A stretch of DNA of 64,000 bases from Podarcis raffonei (lineage: Eukaryota > Chordata > Lepidosauria > Squamata > Lacertidae). Below are positions 34,701 through 44,300 of this stretch, one piece after another; positions within the stretch are counted from its first letter, which is position 1, and each line of letters starts with the position of its first letter. The notes below the pieces were generated by a model. It ran no database searches and had not been told where the DNA came from. It saw only the letters and a list, made by a program, of their open reading frames with translations. The position numbers and the translations under genes were made by a program. The stretch spans positions 5,285,501 to 5,349,500 of the forward strand of contig NC_070604.1 in NCBI RefSeq assembly GCF_027172205.1. The letters run 5' to 3'.

Positions 34701-37700
34701 GATCTCTATTTTGCTTATGAATCAAAGTTATGTTTGTACTCTTCCAGTATTTGGGTAACTCTCCTGTATTCAAAGTTATATTCATAATATCTTTTAAAGG
34801 TTGCATCAGGTAATCTTGTAATTTTTTAATAACATATTGCTGAAAGTTCATCAGGTCCACGTGCCTTCCCTAATTTTGCCTGTAAAATAGCTTGCTGTAA
34901 TTCCATCATTTTGGTATCTTACGTAGTCTGCTGTCTTCTAAATATTTACCCATTTCTTCTAAAACTGCTTTTGTTCATTTTTGAATACAGTGGTACCTCG
35001 GGTTACATACACTTCAGGTTACATACGCTTCAGGTTACAGACGAATTAAGTACTTAACCCAAGGTACCACTGTAGTTGTTTTGGGTCCAGCTCAGGTTTT
35101 ATACACATTGCAACTCCTCTCTTTTTTGTTATATCAGAAGGTACAAAGTCCTTTCCATGCCTTTTATTTATTAAAATTCTTCTATGTTTCTTCACAATGT
35201 GTTTCTTGGAGGCATATAACATCCAAGTTTAACTTCTTTACATGTTCATTTTTATTCATTCAGTCCTATTATTTAGCCTATTAACATTCCAAGTTAGAAT
35301 TTTCAAAGTCATCTTGTTCCTTATTTATTTCTCCACCTCTGTTGAATCTTCCACCTTCCAGTTCAAATGCCCTTTCTCCAGCTAATTCTTGCCCATATTT
35401 TCTCCAAAATTTGTCTGGCTCTGTAGGATCCCGAAATCTTTGTTTTCTGCCTTTATATGTACAGTGGTACCTCAAGGTTACATATGCTTCAGTTTCATAC
35501 GCTTCAGGTTACAGACTCCGCTAACCCAGAAATAGTACCTCGGCTTAAGAACTTTGCTTCAGGATGAGAACAGAAATTGTGCAGTGGTGGCGCAGCAGCA
35601 ACAGGAGGCCCCATTAGCTAAAGTGGTGCTTCAGGTTAAGTACAGTTTCAGGCCAAGAACAGACCTCCAGAACGAATTAAGTTCTTAACCAGAGGTACCA
35701 CTGTAAATGCTACCGCTTCAGGATATTCCCAGCAGTGATATTTTAATAATTATCCTGGATGCATTTCTCTCCCTCAGTATATCAGGTTATTGATTAAAAT
35801 GTTTGTCTTATTTAAAAATACCTTTGTCAAATTCTAGAGATTAAATTTGTGAGTCCGGGAAATTGGAGAACCAGTTTATGGCAGTTCTATGCTGCGGAGA
35901 TTAATATTTTAAGAGGCCAAAGTCAAACAGATTATCTTGGCAGAAAAATGAATGCTTTCTTTTTTTTGTTTCCCCCAGTAAAGGTCCAAGAAGAAATTGC
36001 AAGGGTTGTTGGATCTTCTCAGCCAAGGATTGAACACCGAACAAAAATGCCTTATACGGATGCCGTGATCCATGAGATCCAGAGATTTGCTGATATTGTG
36101 CCAACCAACCTGCCACATGCCACGGCTACAGATGTTACCCTCAATGGCTACTTCATTCCAAAGGTGATCAGTTTTATTGAACTGCTGCCTACTATTTACA
36201 ATATATTTTAAGGCTTTCCTGGGAGTAAGCCCCTTGGACTTCAGGGTGGGTGACATCTGTGCAGACTTGTATAGGATTGCACTGGAAGCAAGCTCTTCAG
36301 CGTCATCTTCAACCCGTTAAACAGATCTCAATGGGAAGGAGCACAAGGTTGGAAAAGAAACCATTTCTGGTGGGAGATCATGGTTTATATGTTTTTCAAA
36401 CGAAAGACATTTCTCAAGTGAACTAAAAATCTCATTTTTCCTGCAGTCAGTATTTATTGTACCAGAGGCATACGCTTTATTTTAAAATGACTCTTGCTTT
36501 GCCTTTGCAGGGGACATACATCATGCCATTGCTGTCCTCTGTGCTGCACGATGAATCTCAATGGGAGAAACCACATAAATTCTATCCAGAACATTTTCTT
36601 AATTCTGATGGAGAATTCATAAAGAGAGATGCTTTCATGCCTTTCTCCGCAGGTAACTTTTTTTTAACTTTTGTGCATATCTGCATAGTGTGTGCTGTCA
36701 ATGGGATTTTTACATGCCACGAATGTAACCTATTGTGCAAAGGAAAGAATCACATCAGTTGCTGTGGCCATTTCTGCCACTAGATCTGCCCACCCCTGGA
36801 ATGTTGCTCACCAGGGAATGTGGCCCTCAGGCTGGAAAATCCCCACCCCGGTTTTCAGCATTGCAGGATGGCTCGTATTGGGAGTTCTTAATTCTTTTAA
36901 GATGGGCACTGTGAGCTGTTATTTCATCTCTGCATTTCCGTCTGCTTTTAAGTATTTGGAATGTTATTAAAGGTAAAGGTCCAGTCATGGCCGACTCTGG
37001 GGTTGCGGTGCTCATCTCACTTTATTGGCAGAGGGAGCCGGCATACAGCTTCCGGGTCATGTGGCCAGCAGGACTAAGCCACTTCTGGCGAACCAGAGCA
37101 GCGCATGGAAACGCCGTTTACCTTCCCGCCGGAGTGGTACCTATTTATCTACTTGCACTTTGATGTGCTTTCGAACTGCTAGGTTGGCAGGAAGAGGGAC
37201 CGAGCAATGGGAGCTCACCCCGTCGCGGGGATTTGTACCGCCAACCTTCTGATCGGCAAGTCCTAGGCTCTGTGGTTTAACCCACAGCACCACCCACGTC
37301 CCTTGGGATGTTATTCAGCAACTGCTAAACCTCTGCTGTTTTTTATGATCACCAAGTTTGTAAAAAGGAAAATTTTAAATTTTCTCTGGCAAAAACCACA
37401 CAATTTCAAATTACTGTTGAGGAGATGAAAAGGATAATCTTTTCGTTTAAGCAAGGGAAATCACCTGGTATGGATGGCATTCCAATAGACCTGTTGAGAT
37501 TAGATGTAGAATGGTGGGCCAATAAACTTGTACCGCTTTTTAATTCTATCTATCAATCAGCTCTTGTACCTAAGTCATGGAACAACTCAATAGTGGTACC
37601 GATCTTTAAAAAAGGTGATAGGAATTGCCAAGAGAACTATAGGCCTATAAGTTTGTTACCATGCATAAGTAAAATCTATGCCAAATCTCTGCTTATTAAA

Positions 37701-38675
37701 TTGGAAGAATGGATGCTGATAAAAGGTCTACCTGGTAAAGAGCAGGCTGGTTTTAAGGCAGGCTCGTCAACTCTTGACCAGTGTCTAGTGTTAAGTCATC
37801 TTGTGGATAAATATGTCATGAGAAATAAACGAAAACTCTTTGTGGCATTTGTGGATTTAAAAAGTGCCTTTGATTCGGTCGACCGCAATAAACTATGGAC
37901 TAAACTAGAACACCTTGGTATCGACCCATATCTACTTACACTGATTCAAAGTTTACATTCTAATAACCAAATATATGTTAAAGTATCAAAAGATGGTAGA
38001 CTTGCAGGTCCTATTCTGAATAATCGAGGAGTTAGGCAAGGCTGTATCTTGGCCCCTACCCTATTTAATCTATTTCTATCTGACCTACCATTATTTCTTC
38101 AAAACGCAACCACTCATACTCCTTATTTAAACAATAGCCCACTCTTTTTATTACTTTACGCAGATGATGCTGTAATTATCTCACTCTCTGTTTTGGGTTT
38201 AAAAAAATTATTTAAGAGTTTCTCAAACTACTGCTCTCTCAATAATCTCAAAATTAATTATGATAAGACAAAGATTATGCAATTCAGAAAGAGAGGGAAC
38301 CCAAAAGGCTGTATAATTAATGGACATCTAATACAGGAAGTTAAGCACTTCAATTATCTGGGAATCACATTCAAAAATAATATGAATTGGAATACACATA
38401 TATGTGCTGCAATAGCTAAGGCCAAAGTGACAGCCCACCATATTAACTGCTAAATCCAGTTTCTCTGCTGCCTATGTTTCCATACAGGTCGGAGAGCATG
38501 TTTAGGTGAGACTCTTGCCAAAATGGAGCTCTTCCTCTTCTTCACAAGTCTCCTGCAGAAATTCACCTTCCAGCTACCCCCTGGAACATCTCAAGAAGAC
38601 CTGGACCTTACTCCTGCTATTGGGCTTACAACATCACCCATGCCCCACCAGCTCTGCGCTCTGCCACGTTTCTAA
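22403..38675 (+). CDS. CYP2K-like: Cytochrome P450 2K-like gene C, complete, 499 aa
   Basis: A complete nine-exon P450: 22403-22591, 25133-25295, 26108-26257, 26618-26778, 27242-27415, 29754-29901, 35979-36163, 36511-36652, 38488-38675, all introns GT-AG. It is two residues longer than B and D because TTGAAA is tandemly repeated in exon 1, giving [10 protein letters not shown] at the end of the anchor. WKVMR, AGTETT, HEIQR and FSAGRRACLG are intact. Distinctive residues are [17 protein letters not shown] (substrate-recognition site 1 region), ESYK at the exon 3/4 border and FADIVPTNL in exon 7. The gene is the longest of the array because intron 6 (6.1 kb) took up a Ngaro element, MITEs and a SINE, and intron 8 a SINE and a LINE piece. 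No break is visible. Whether these introns affect splicing is unknown. Confidence 0.93.
22663..22706. repeat. (AAT)n microsatellite, intron 1 of gene C
   Basis: About 14 AAT units at the same intronic position as the tracts in B, D and E. Confidence 0.95.
23085..24870 (-). mobile_element. CR1-type LINE in intron 1 of gene C
   Basis: The fullest CR1 copy of the array. Reverse-strand pieces include [36 protein letters not shown] and an upstream RT piece with [30 protein letters not shown] and [11 protein letters not shown]. The 3' end is at the left (TTATTATTTATACCCC). Decayed. Confidence 0.85.
27416..29303. other. Intron 5 of gene C, no recognised gene
   Basis: The first part is shared with B, D and E. 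About 27660-28590 has no counterpart in B or D that I can see and is not recognised. About 28640-28920 matches gene E intron 5 (about 60350-60620), so it is ancestral intron lost from other copies. Confidence 0.5.
29304..29561. mobile_element. Tc1/mariner-like MITE, intron 5 of gene C
   Basis: The right tip CCCGAGGTACCACTG followed by TA matches the MITEs at 34988 and 35462. The left tip (TA then GTCATACCTCGGGG) is a mutated version. No protein is encoded. The interior is GC-rich and unlike the other two copies. Confidence 0.55.
30010..30800 (-). mobile_element. L1 3' part, intron 6 of gene C (left piece)
   Basis: Reverse-strand ORF2 C-terminus ([20 protein letters not shown] near 30680-30760) of the shared ancestral L1, cut on the left by a SINE and on the right by the Ngaro element. 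Confidence 0.7.
30142..30497 (-). mobile_element. Sauria-type SINE, private to gene C
   Basis: Reverse orientation: starts GGTAAAGGTACCCC and ends GCGCCACCCGCATCCC. It is flanked by TTTAGATATATA on both sides. Gene D has this target once, unoccupied (about 48136-48150). Confidence 0.85.
30802..31160 (-). repeat. Ngaro split direct repeat (B2)
   Basis: Nearly identical to 31561-31915 (GGTTCGAGGACCCGACCCCC, GTGATATAAGGTTGATGGGC). Confidence 0.85.
31358..31560 (-). repeat. Ngaro split direct repeat (A2)
   Basis: Nearly identical to 33828-34029 (GATGAGGAATGAGGCCAGGG to TTTCAGGGAGGAGAGTC). Lies between the two B repeats as expected. Confidence 0.85.
34032..34236 (-). mobile_element. hAT-type non-autonomous element fragment
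   Basis: On the reverse strand it begins CAGGGGTCAGCAAACATTTT and continues GCAGGGGGCCAATCCACTGT to CACGCTGATTCCCGGACTGT. This is a common vertebrate hAT MITE type by memory; the other end is missing. Confidence 0.6.
34240..34615 (+). mobile_element. Non-LTR LINE 3' end
   Basis: A forward frame holds a C-terminal tail resembling the 20348 element in kind (cysteine/histidine motif near CGATTGCATGACGCATATC, then [20 protein letters not shown]). The 3' end is GAACCGCAATAAAGATTTAT. Clade uncertain. Confidence 0.55.
34988..35072. mobile_element. Short Tc1/mariner-like MITE (85 bp)
   Basis: Tips CAGTGGTACCTCGGG and CCAAGGTACCACTG form inverted repeats, flanked by TA on each side. Gene D (about 50250) and gene E (about 63538) have the target with one TA and no insert. 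Confidence 0.8.
35462..35703. mobile_element. Tc1/mariner-like MITE (242 bp)
   Basis: Tips CAGTGGTACCTCAAGG and CCAGAGGTACCACTG, flanked by TA on each side. The interior has further inverted segments (AACGAATTAAGTTCTTAACC). Gene D (about 50620) and gene B (about 15990) are empty at this site. Confidence 0.85.
36968..37303 (-). mobile_element. Sauria-type SINE, intron 8 of gene C
   Basis: Reverse orientation, from AAAGGTAAAGGTCCAGTC to CACCACCCACGTCCC. Flanked by imperfect TTGGAATGTTATT / TTGGGATGTTATT. Absent from intron 8 of A, B and D. Confidence 0.85.
37335..38445 (+). mobile_element. Non-LTR LINE reverse-transcriptase fragment, intron 8 of gene C
   Basis: A forward frame of 342 codons (37425-38453, the last few codons in host sequence) holds a nearly complete [76 protein letters not shown], the YADDAVIIS catalytic box and the thumb [14 protein letters not shown]. 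The upstream endonuclease and downstream C-terminus are absent. The host sequence AACTGCTAAA is present on both sides, a likely 10-bp target duplication. Clade uncertain (RTE, Vingi and R4 are candidates). Confidence 0.8.
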
Positions 38676-40033
38676 GACTCACAAGCTCCTGGCTTGCTTA
38701 GCCTAACTGTGTGTGCAATGCAAGCCTTTCTTAAAACACCCCTGTTCAACAAGGGTATTTGGGTTGAGTAGCCCACAGGTAGAATTGATCTGTGCTTTGT
38801 CACAAACCTTAAGTGTTCCCCTTTACCTGCCTTAATGCTGAATCCCGTGAAACTAGCATTGGAGCATCTCTTACTTAAAATCTGGCCCTGAGTTCTTATG
38901 ACACTTCAGGCATAGACATCAACCAACAAAGCTGGTTCATTTATTCCCATGTTAACATTTACCTTCAAAGGTCTTGAAGCATCATATTCCCAAGTAGATG
39001 TGCTGAGAATTGTGACCAAGACGATAAAGTGTCTGGAAACCATGCCTTATGAGGAATGGTAGAGGAAGTTGGGTATGTTAACATCTGTGGCTGCAGTGTA
39101 TTCTGATTCTGAACTGTATTTGTTGATGTCAGGCAATGGCTTTGTTTCCTCCGGGTTCTTTAAAAAATCTGTCATAATAGATCTGTCAACTGGGTTTGCT
39201 TCTGGAATCTCCATGCTGTCAATTAGTTCAGTGACTTTTTGCTTCTGGCTTAGAATAAAACAACCATCTTCCATCTTCTCTCTGTATCTGAATGAACTTT
39301 CTCTGAGAGTCTGGGTAGCTTAAGGCTTCCCTCATCTACAGAATTCTGACTGGTCATATGAAAAATAAAAATGGCAGAAATATGTCAAAATCAAAATCAA
39401 AACTTCAATCTCCACAAGAGGAAAAACTCAATACCTTCTCTGCCTAGCTTCTGCTCTGAAAGGGAAGAGGGAGCTAATCCCTTTCACAACAGAGACAAGG
39501 GAAGTCACCATGGTCTCATCAGGAAATAGAAAAAATGTCTGGTTTGAATCTCTCTTCTCTCTTAAGAAAATCCAGCCACACCCACTATAATACTTTGAAT
39601 TTTGTCTTCACTGGGCCCCATAACCTTTGTAGGAATGGATTTAGGCACTACGAGAAGATGCATTGCTTAGTTATTATCCTTCCTTGCTCATATTGTTGCA
39701 TGTCATATGCTCTAATGCCACCATGTTAAACAGTTTCAAGATGAAGATGAATAGAAATTATGCTAAGAAGAAAAATATGTGTGAGTGTTTCAATGGGTGA
39801 AAGTTCAGGAAATACTGGACACTTTCAAATTAATGCTGTCGTCCCTAATTGAAGTTGAATAATTTCATCTGCAAATGATTTCACAATGCTGCTCTCTATT
39901 GATAATCCTGAGTTATGAGTTCGCCGTGCTCAAGAGCATTGTAATCTGTTCTGGAAAGCATTAGTTTGTGGAAATCGGCACCACTCGCTTGAGTAAATAT
40001 TAAACTGAAAGGCATATCATCCAATGTAGAGCT
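38676..40033. other. C-D intergenic region, 3' flank of gene C
   Basis: Homologous to 1109-2781 but without the MITE; the empty site is at about 39251-39256. No gene is seen. Confidence 0.6.
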
Positions 40034-40175
40034 TTGAATAGTTGTGGAGAAGAAAAAAATCAGAGGGATGATTTAATGATTCGCTAGAGACATTACATAA
40101 CATAATATATGGGTAGCTCATTGCAGTTGGTAGACACTGCTGTTGACCAAACTGCTCTGTAGCTTTGTTGTTTTT
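40034..40175 (+). repeat. Promoter-like module P1 in the C-D intergenic region
   Basis: Copy of the 2782-2925 module (TGAATAGTTGTGGAGAAG, TAACATAATATATGG). The nearly identical block at 41160-41300 lies directly before gene D. Confidence 0.55.
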
Positions 40176-40269
40176 GTAGAAGTCTTTTAGACCGTCTCGG
40201 CCTTTGGCTTGCCAGGTTTTTATCTGGAGGTTTCTGCTTTTTTTCTGTTTGGCTCCAGAGGCCTCCAGG

Positions 40270-40514
40270 CCTGGTGTAGTGGTTAAGAGCAGTAGACTCG
40301 TAATCTGGGGAACTGGGTTTGCATCTCCGCTCCTCCACATGCAGTTGCTGGGTGACCTTGGGCCAGTCACACTTCTTTGAAGTCTCTCAGCCCCACTCAC
40401 CTCACAGAGTGTTTGTTCTGGGGGAGGAAGGGAAAGGAGATTGTTAGCCGCTTTGAGTCTCCTTCGGCTAATGATAAAGCGGGATATCAAATCCAAACTC
40501 TTCTTCTTCTTCTC
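40270..40514 (+). mobile_element. tRNA-derived SINE, Squam1-like, with (TTC)n tail
   Basis: TGGTGTAGTGGTTAAGAGCA is the tRNA-like A-box head, followed by GGGTGACCTTGGGCCAGTCA, CAGCCCCACTCACCTCACAG, and a TCTTCTTCTTCTT tail. The B-C flank has the site empty. The family name is from memory. Confidence 0.7.
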
Positions 40515-40980
40515 AGCTATCTTTGGGATGCTCCCAGTCCCAGCCGGGTCGAGGCCACTGGGAGGGGGCTTGGGGCTCTTCACAGCCTCCTCGGTTGTCA
40601 CGTTGGGCACCCCTGGTTACCCCCCAATCATGGTGCTGATGGCGGTGCAGGTACCATCCAGACAACGCCATTGGTGCTTGTGGTCCTCAGAAGCTCCATG
40701 CTGACCTTGGCGCTTGCCATCTTGCCTCGCCGGAAGTCCATACTGGTGCACTTTGTAACATCCATCCCTGAATGCAGTTCAATGATCACTCGGAAGAATT
40801 TCACAATGCTGCCCTTTACTCCCATTATAATAGATTGATTTTATAGCTAATCCTGAGTGACAGGTCTGCAGCCAGATTCAAGAGAGCTTGAATTTGTTCT
40901 GGAAAGGATTAGTTTGTGGAAGTGGGCAGTACCCCCTTGAGTAAACATTAAACTGAAAAGCAAAACACCCAATATACAGC

Positions 40981-41334
40981 TTTGAATAATTGTGGAGAAG
41001 AAGAAGAAAAAATCAGAGGGACAAAGCAGGACACTTTCAGTTTTAGTGGGTGGTTTAATGACTCGCTAGAGACAGCACCTAGCATAATATATATGCTGCT
41101 CACTGCAGTTGCAAGACATTGTCCTTGACCAAACTGCACTGTAGCTTTCATTATAACCCCTGAATAGTTGTGGAGAAGAAAAAAATCGGAGGGATGGTTT
41201 AATGATTCGCTAGAGACATTACATAACATTATAGATGGGCTGCTCATTGCAGTTGGTAGACACAGTTGTTGACCGAATTGCCCTGTGGCTTTCATTACAA
41301 CCACTACCCCCAAAAAATTGCTTGCTGAAACGAA
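40981..41334 (+). promoter_or_regulatory. Gene D upstream region: normal module plus a P1-type module
   Basis: A normal TATA-like module (ATAATATATATGC, about 41085-41095) ends at about 41158 and is followed at once by a second, P1-type module (41160-41300) that directly abuts the 5' UTR. The P1-type module has CATTATAGATGGG where a TATA-like box would be. Gene D therefore has two candidate core promoters, about 105 and 245 bp from its ATG. Confidence 0.5.
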
Positions 41335-44300
41335 ATGGATTGGATGGAGCCGATTCCAGCTTTGTTCCTCTTTATCCTTATGGTTTCCTTTGTTTTGAAA
41401 CTGGGCACTTTCTGGAACAAGAGCTCCCAAAATCTTCCACCAGGACCGAGGCCTTTACCTCTCATTGGGAATCTCCACATCATGGATCTCAAGAGGCCTC
41501 ACAGAACCATGTTAAAGGTAAAGCTTCCAGTTCTTCCCATGGCAAGGCTAAAGGATACTGGGGCAGCCCAGTCAGCAGAGCGGGGTATTAATAATAATAA
41601 TAATAATAATAATACATTTTGTTCTTTTACAGCCTATAAATCTCACCTTCCCTTTGTGTGCTACAGAACCTTCTCTTATCTTTCCCAATAAATAGTCATA
41701 GGACCTAGTTGTAATTTATACCTGGTAATTTGAACAAGGTGTCTGGGGGTGTCTGGTGTTAAATCCCGTTTGACTCTGCCTCCATTTTCAAGGATGCAAA
41801 AGTGCTGGTACAAAGCTTGCCTAGCCCAGCCTCCTCCTTGAGCCCATCTTTTTAAACTAGATTTGCGAGGTGCCATTAAAGGTATAATCACTTTTATCCT
41901 TAAAGGTTAAGGGACCCCTGACCATAAGGTCCAGTAGTGGCCGACTCTGGGGTTGTGGCGCTCATCTCGCTTTATTGGCCGAGGGAGCCGGCGTACAGCT
42001 TCCGGGTCATGTGGCCAGCATGACTAAGCCGCTTCTGGCGAACCAGAGCAGCGCCCAGAAACGCCGTTTACCTTCCCGCCGGAGCGGTACCTATTTATCT
42101 ACTTGCACTTTGACATGCTTTTGAACTGCTAGGTTGGCAGGAGCAGGGACCGAGCAATGGGAGCTCACTCCATCGCAGGGATTCGAACCGCTGACCTTCT
42201 GATCGGCAAGTCCTAGGCTCTGTGGTTTAACCCACAGCACCACCCACGTTATCCTTACAACTGCCTATTTTTTTCCTGGTTTTCTGAGTATTCCTAGCAA
42301 ATATTTGTGCTGCCACAACTGAATAATAATAATAATTTAATAATAATTTATTATTTATACTCCGCCCATCTGGCTGGGTTTCCCTGGCCAATCTGGGCGA
42401 CTCCCAACAGATTAATAACATGATAAAACATTAAACATTAAAACTTACCTAAAAACTACTGCCGTCAGGTGTCTTATAAAAGTCAGATAGTTGTTTATTT
42501 CCTTGACATCTGATGGGAGGGCGCTCCACAGGGCGGGCACCACTACCGAGAAGGCCCTCTGCCGGGTCCCTGTAACCTCACTTCATGCAGTGAGGGAACC
42601 GCCAGAAGGCCCTCGAAGCTGGACCTCAGTGTCTGGGCTGAACGATGGGGTGGAGACTCTCCTTCAGGTATACTGGGCCGAGGCCATGTAGGTCTTTAAA
42701 GGTCAGCACCAACACTTTGAATTGTGCTTGGAAACGTACCCGGAGCCAACAGTGGCATAGCAAGGTCAGGTGATACCCAGTGTGGGTTTATTGTCACCCC
42801 CCCCACACACACACACCTTAAAATATATACAGTGGAACCTGGTGGCACTGTGGGTTAAACCACAGAGCCTAGGACTTGCTGATCAGAAGGTCGGCGGTTC
42901 GAATCCCCACGACGGGGTGAGCTCCTGCTGCTCGGTCCCTGCTCCTGCCAACCTAGCAGTTTGAAAGCACGTTAAAGTGTAAGTAGATAAATAGCTACCA
43001 CTCTGGCGGGAAGGTAAACAGCATTTCCATGTGCTGCTCTGGTTCACCAGAAGTGGCTTAGTCATGCTGGTCACATGACCCGGAAGTTGTACACCAGCTT
43101 CCTTGGCCAATAAAGCGAGATGAGCGCCACAACCCCAGAGTTGGTCACGACTGGACCTAATGGTCAGGGGTCCCTTTACCTTTACCTTTACTGTGGGTTA
43201 AGAACTTAATTCGTTTGAATACCTGACGGCCAGGAATGATAAACAAGCGATATTAATGTTTGTAGATGCGGAAAAGGCCTTTGATAATATATCTTGGCAA
43301 TTTATGATAAAGAATATTGATTTAATGGGCATTGGACAATTGTTTCTAAAAGGTATAAAAGCTATATATTCTGGTCAAAAAGCAAAATTAATAGTAAATA
43401 ATATAATAACTGGAAATAATGAAATTACGAACGGTTCAAGACAAGGGTGTCTGCTCTCACCACTATTATTCATATCGGGGTGCTTTCGAACTGCTAGGTT
43501 GGCAGGCGCTGGGACCGAGCAACGGGAGCTCACCCCGCCGCGGGGATTCGAACCGCCGACCTTTCGATCGGCAAGCCCTAGGCACTGAGGCTTTTACCCA
43601 CAGCGCCACCCGCGTCCCTTAGTTCACCATATTAGCTGGGTCCAAAGATTTATTTTTTAATAAGTGGTTTTATAACCACCACTTTCAGTGGAGCTGGGAA
43701 GGCTCCTTAACAGAGGGAAGCATTCAGCACCCCACAGAGCTTTTATGAGCCAGGATGGGCAAGGATGAAGGAGACAGGTGGTCAGTTTCACTGTCCAAGC
43801 AGCCTGTCCACATCCTCAGAGGTAGCACATTGGAATTCCAGAAATCTGGCACTCTCCTGCCCTGGTCCCCCTCCCACGGTGGAGTCTACTGAACTGGGTG
43901 AAAAGGCTAAGGTCAGTTCAGGAGACTCCACCATGGGAGCAGGGCCAGGGAGGGAGAGTGCTATCATGCAGTTGTAGCAGCAACTGTTGCTGCTACAGCT
44001 ATTATTAGCAAATGTCTTGAAGAGCACTGAGGCATAGACAATGCTCTTTTACTTTATCATTATGTTATTTGGATTCTGTTTTGCATGGTGATTTGCAAAG
44101 ATACAAAAGGCAATTCATTCCACAAAATTACTATTCTTAAGTTATATGTTTTCAGCTCGGTCAAAGGCACAATGACATGGAAGTAATTTCTACCAAGTTC
44201 AATAGTAGTGATTTTAAAAAACCTGATACTAGTCTAACAATCAAACTTTGCTACTAGATTCCGTGGAATGTATAAAATAACCTTGACTCGTAGGTAAATG

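Larger units (their letters stand above)
34608..35770 (-). mobile_element. L1 5' part, intron 6 of gene C (right piece)
   Basis: Reverse-strand RT start ([15 protein letters not shown] near 34678-34860) and ORF1 C-terminus ([20 protein letters not shown] near 35281-35475). Continuation of the ancestral intron 6 L1, interrupted by two MITEs. Confidence 0.75.
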
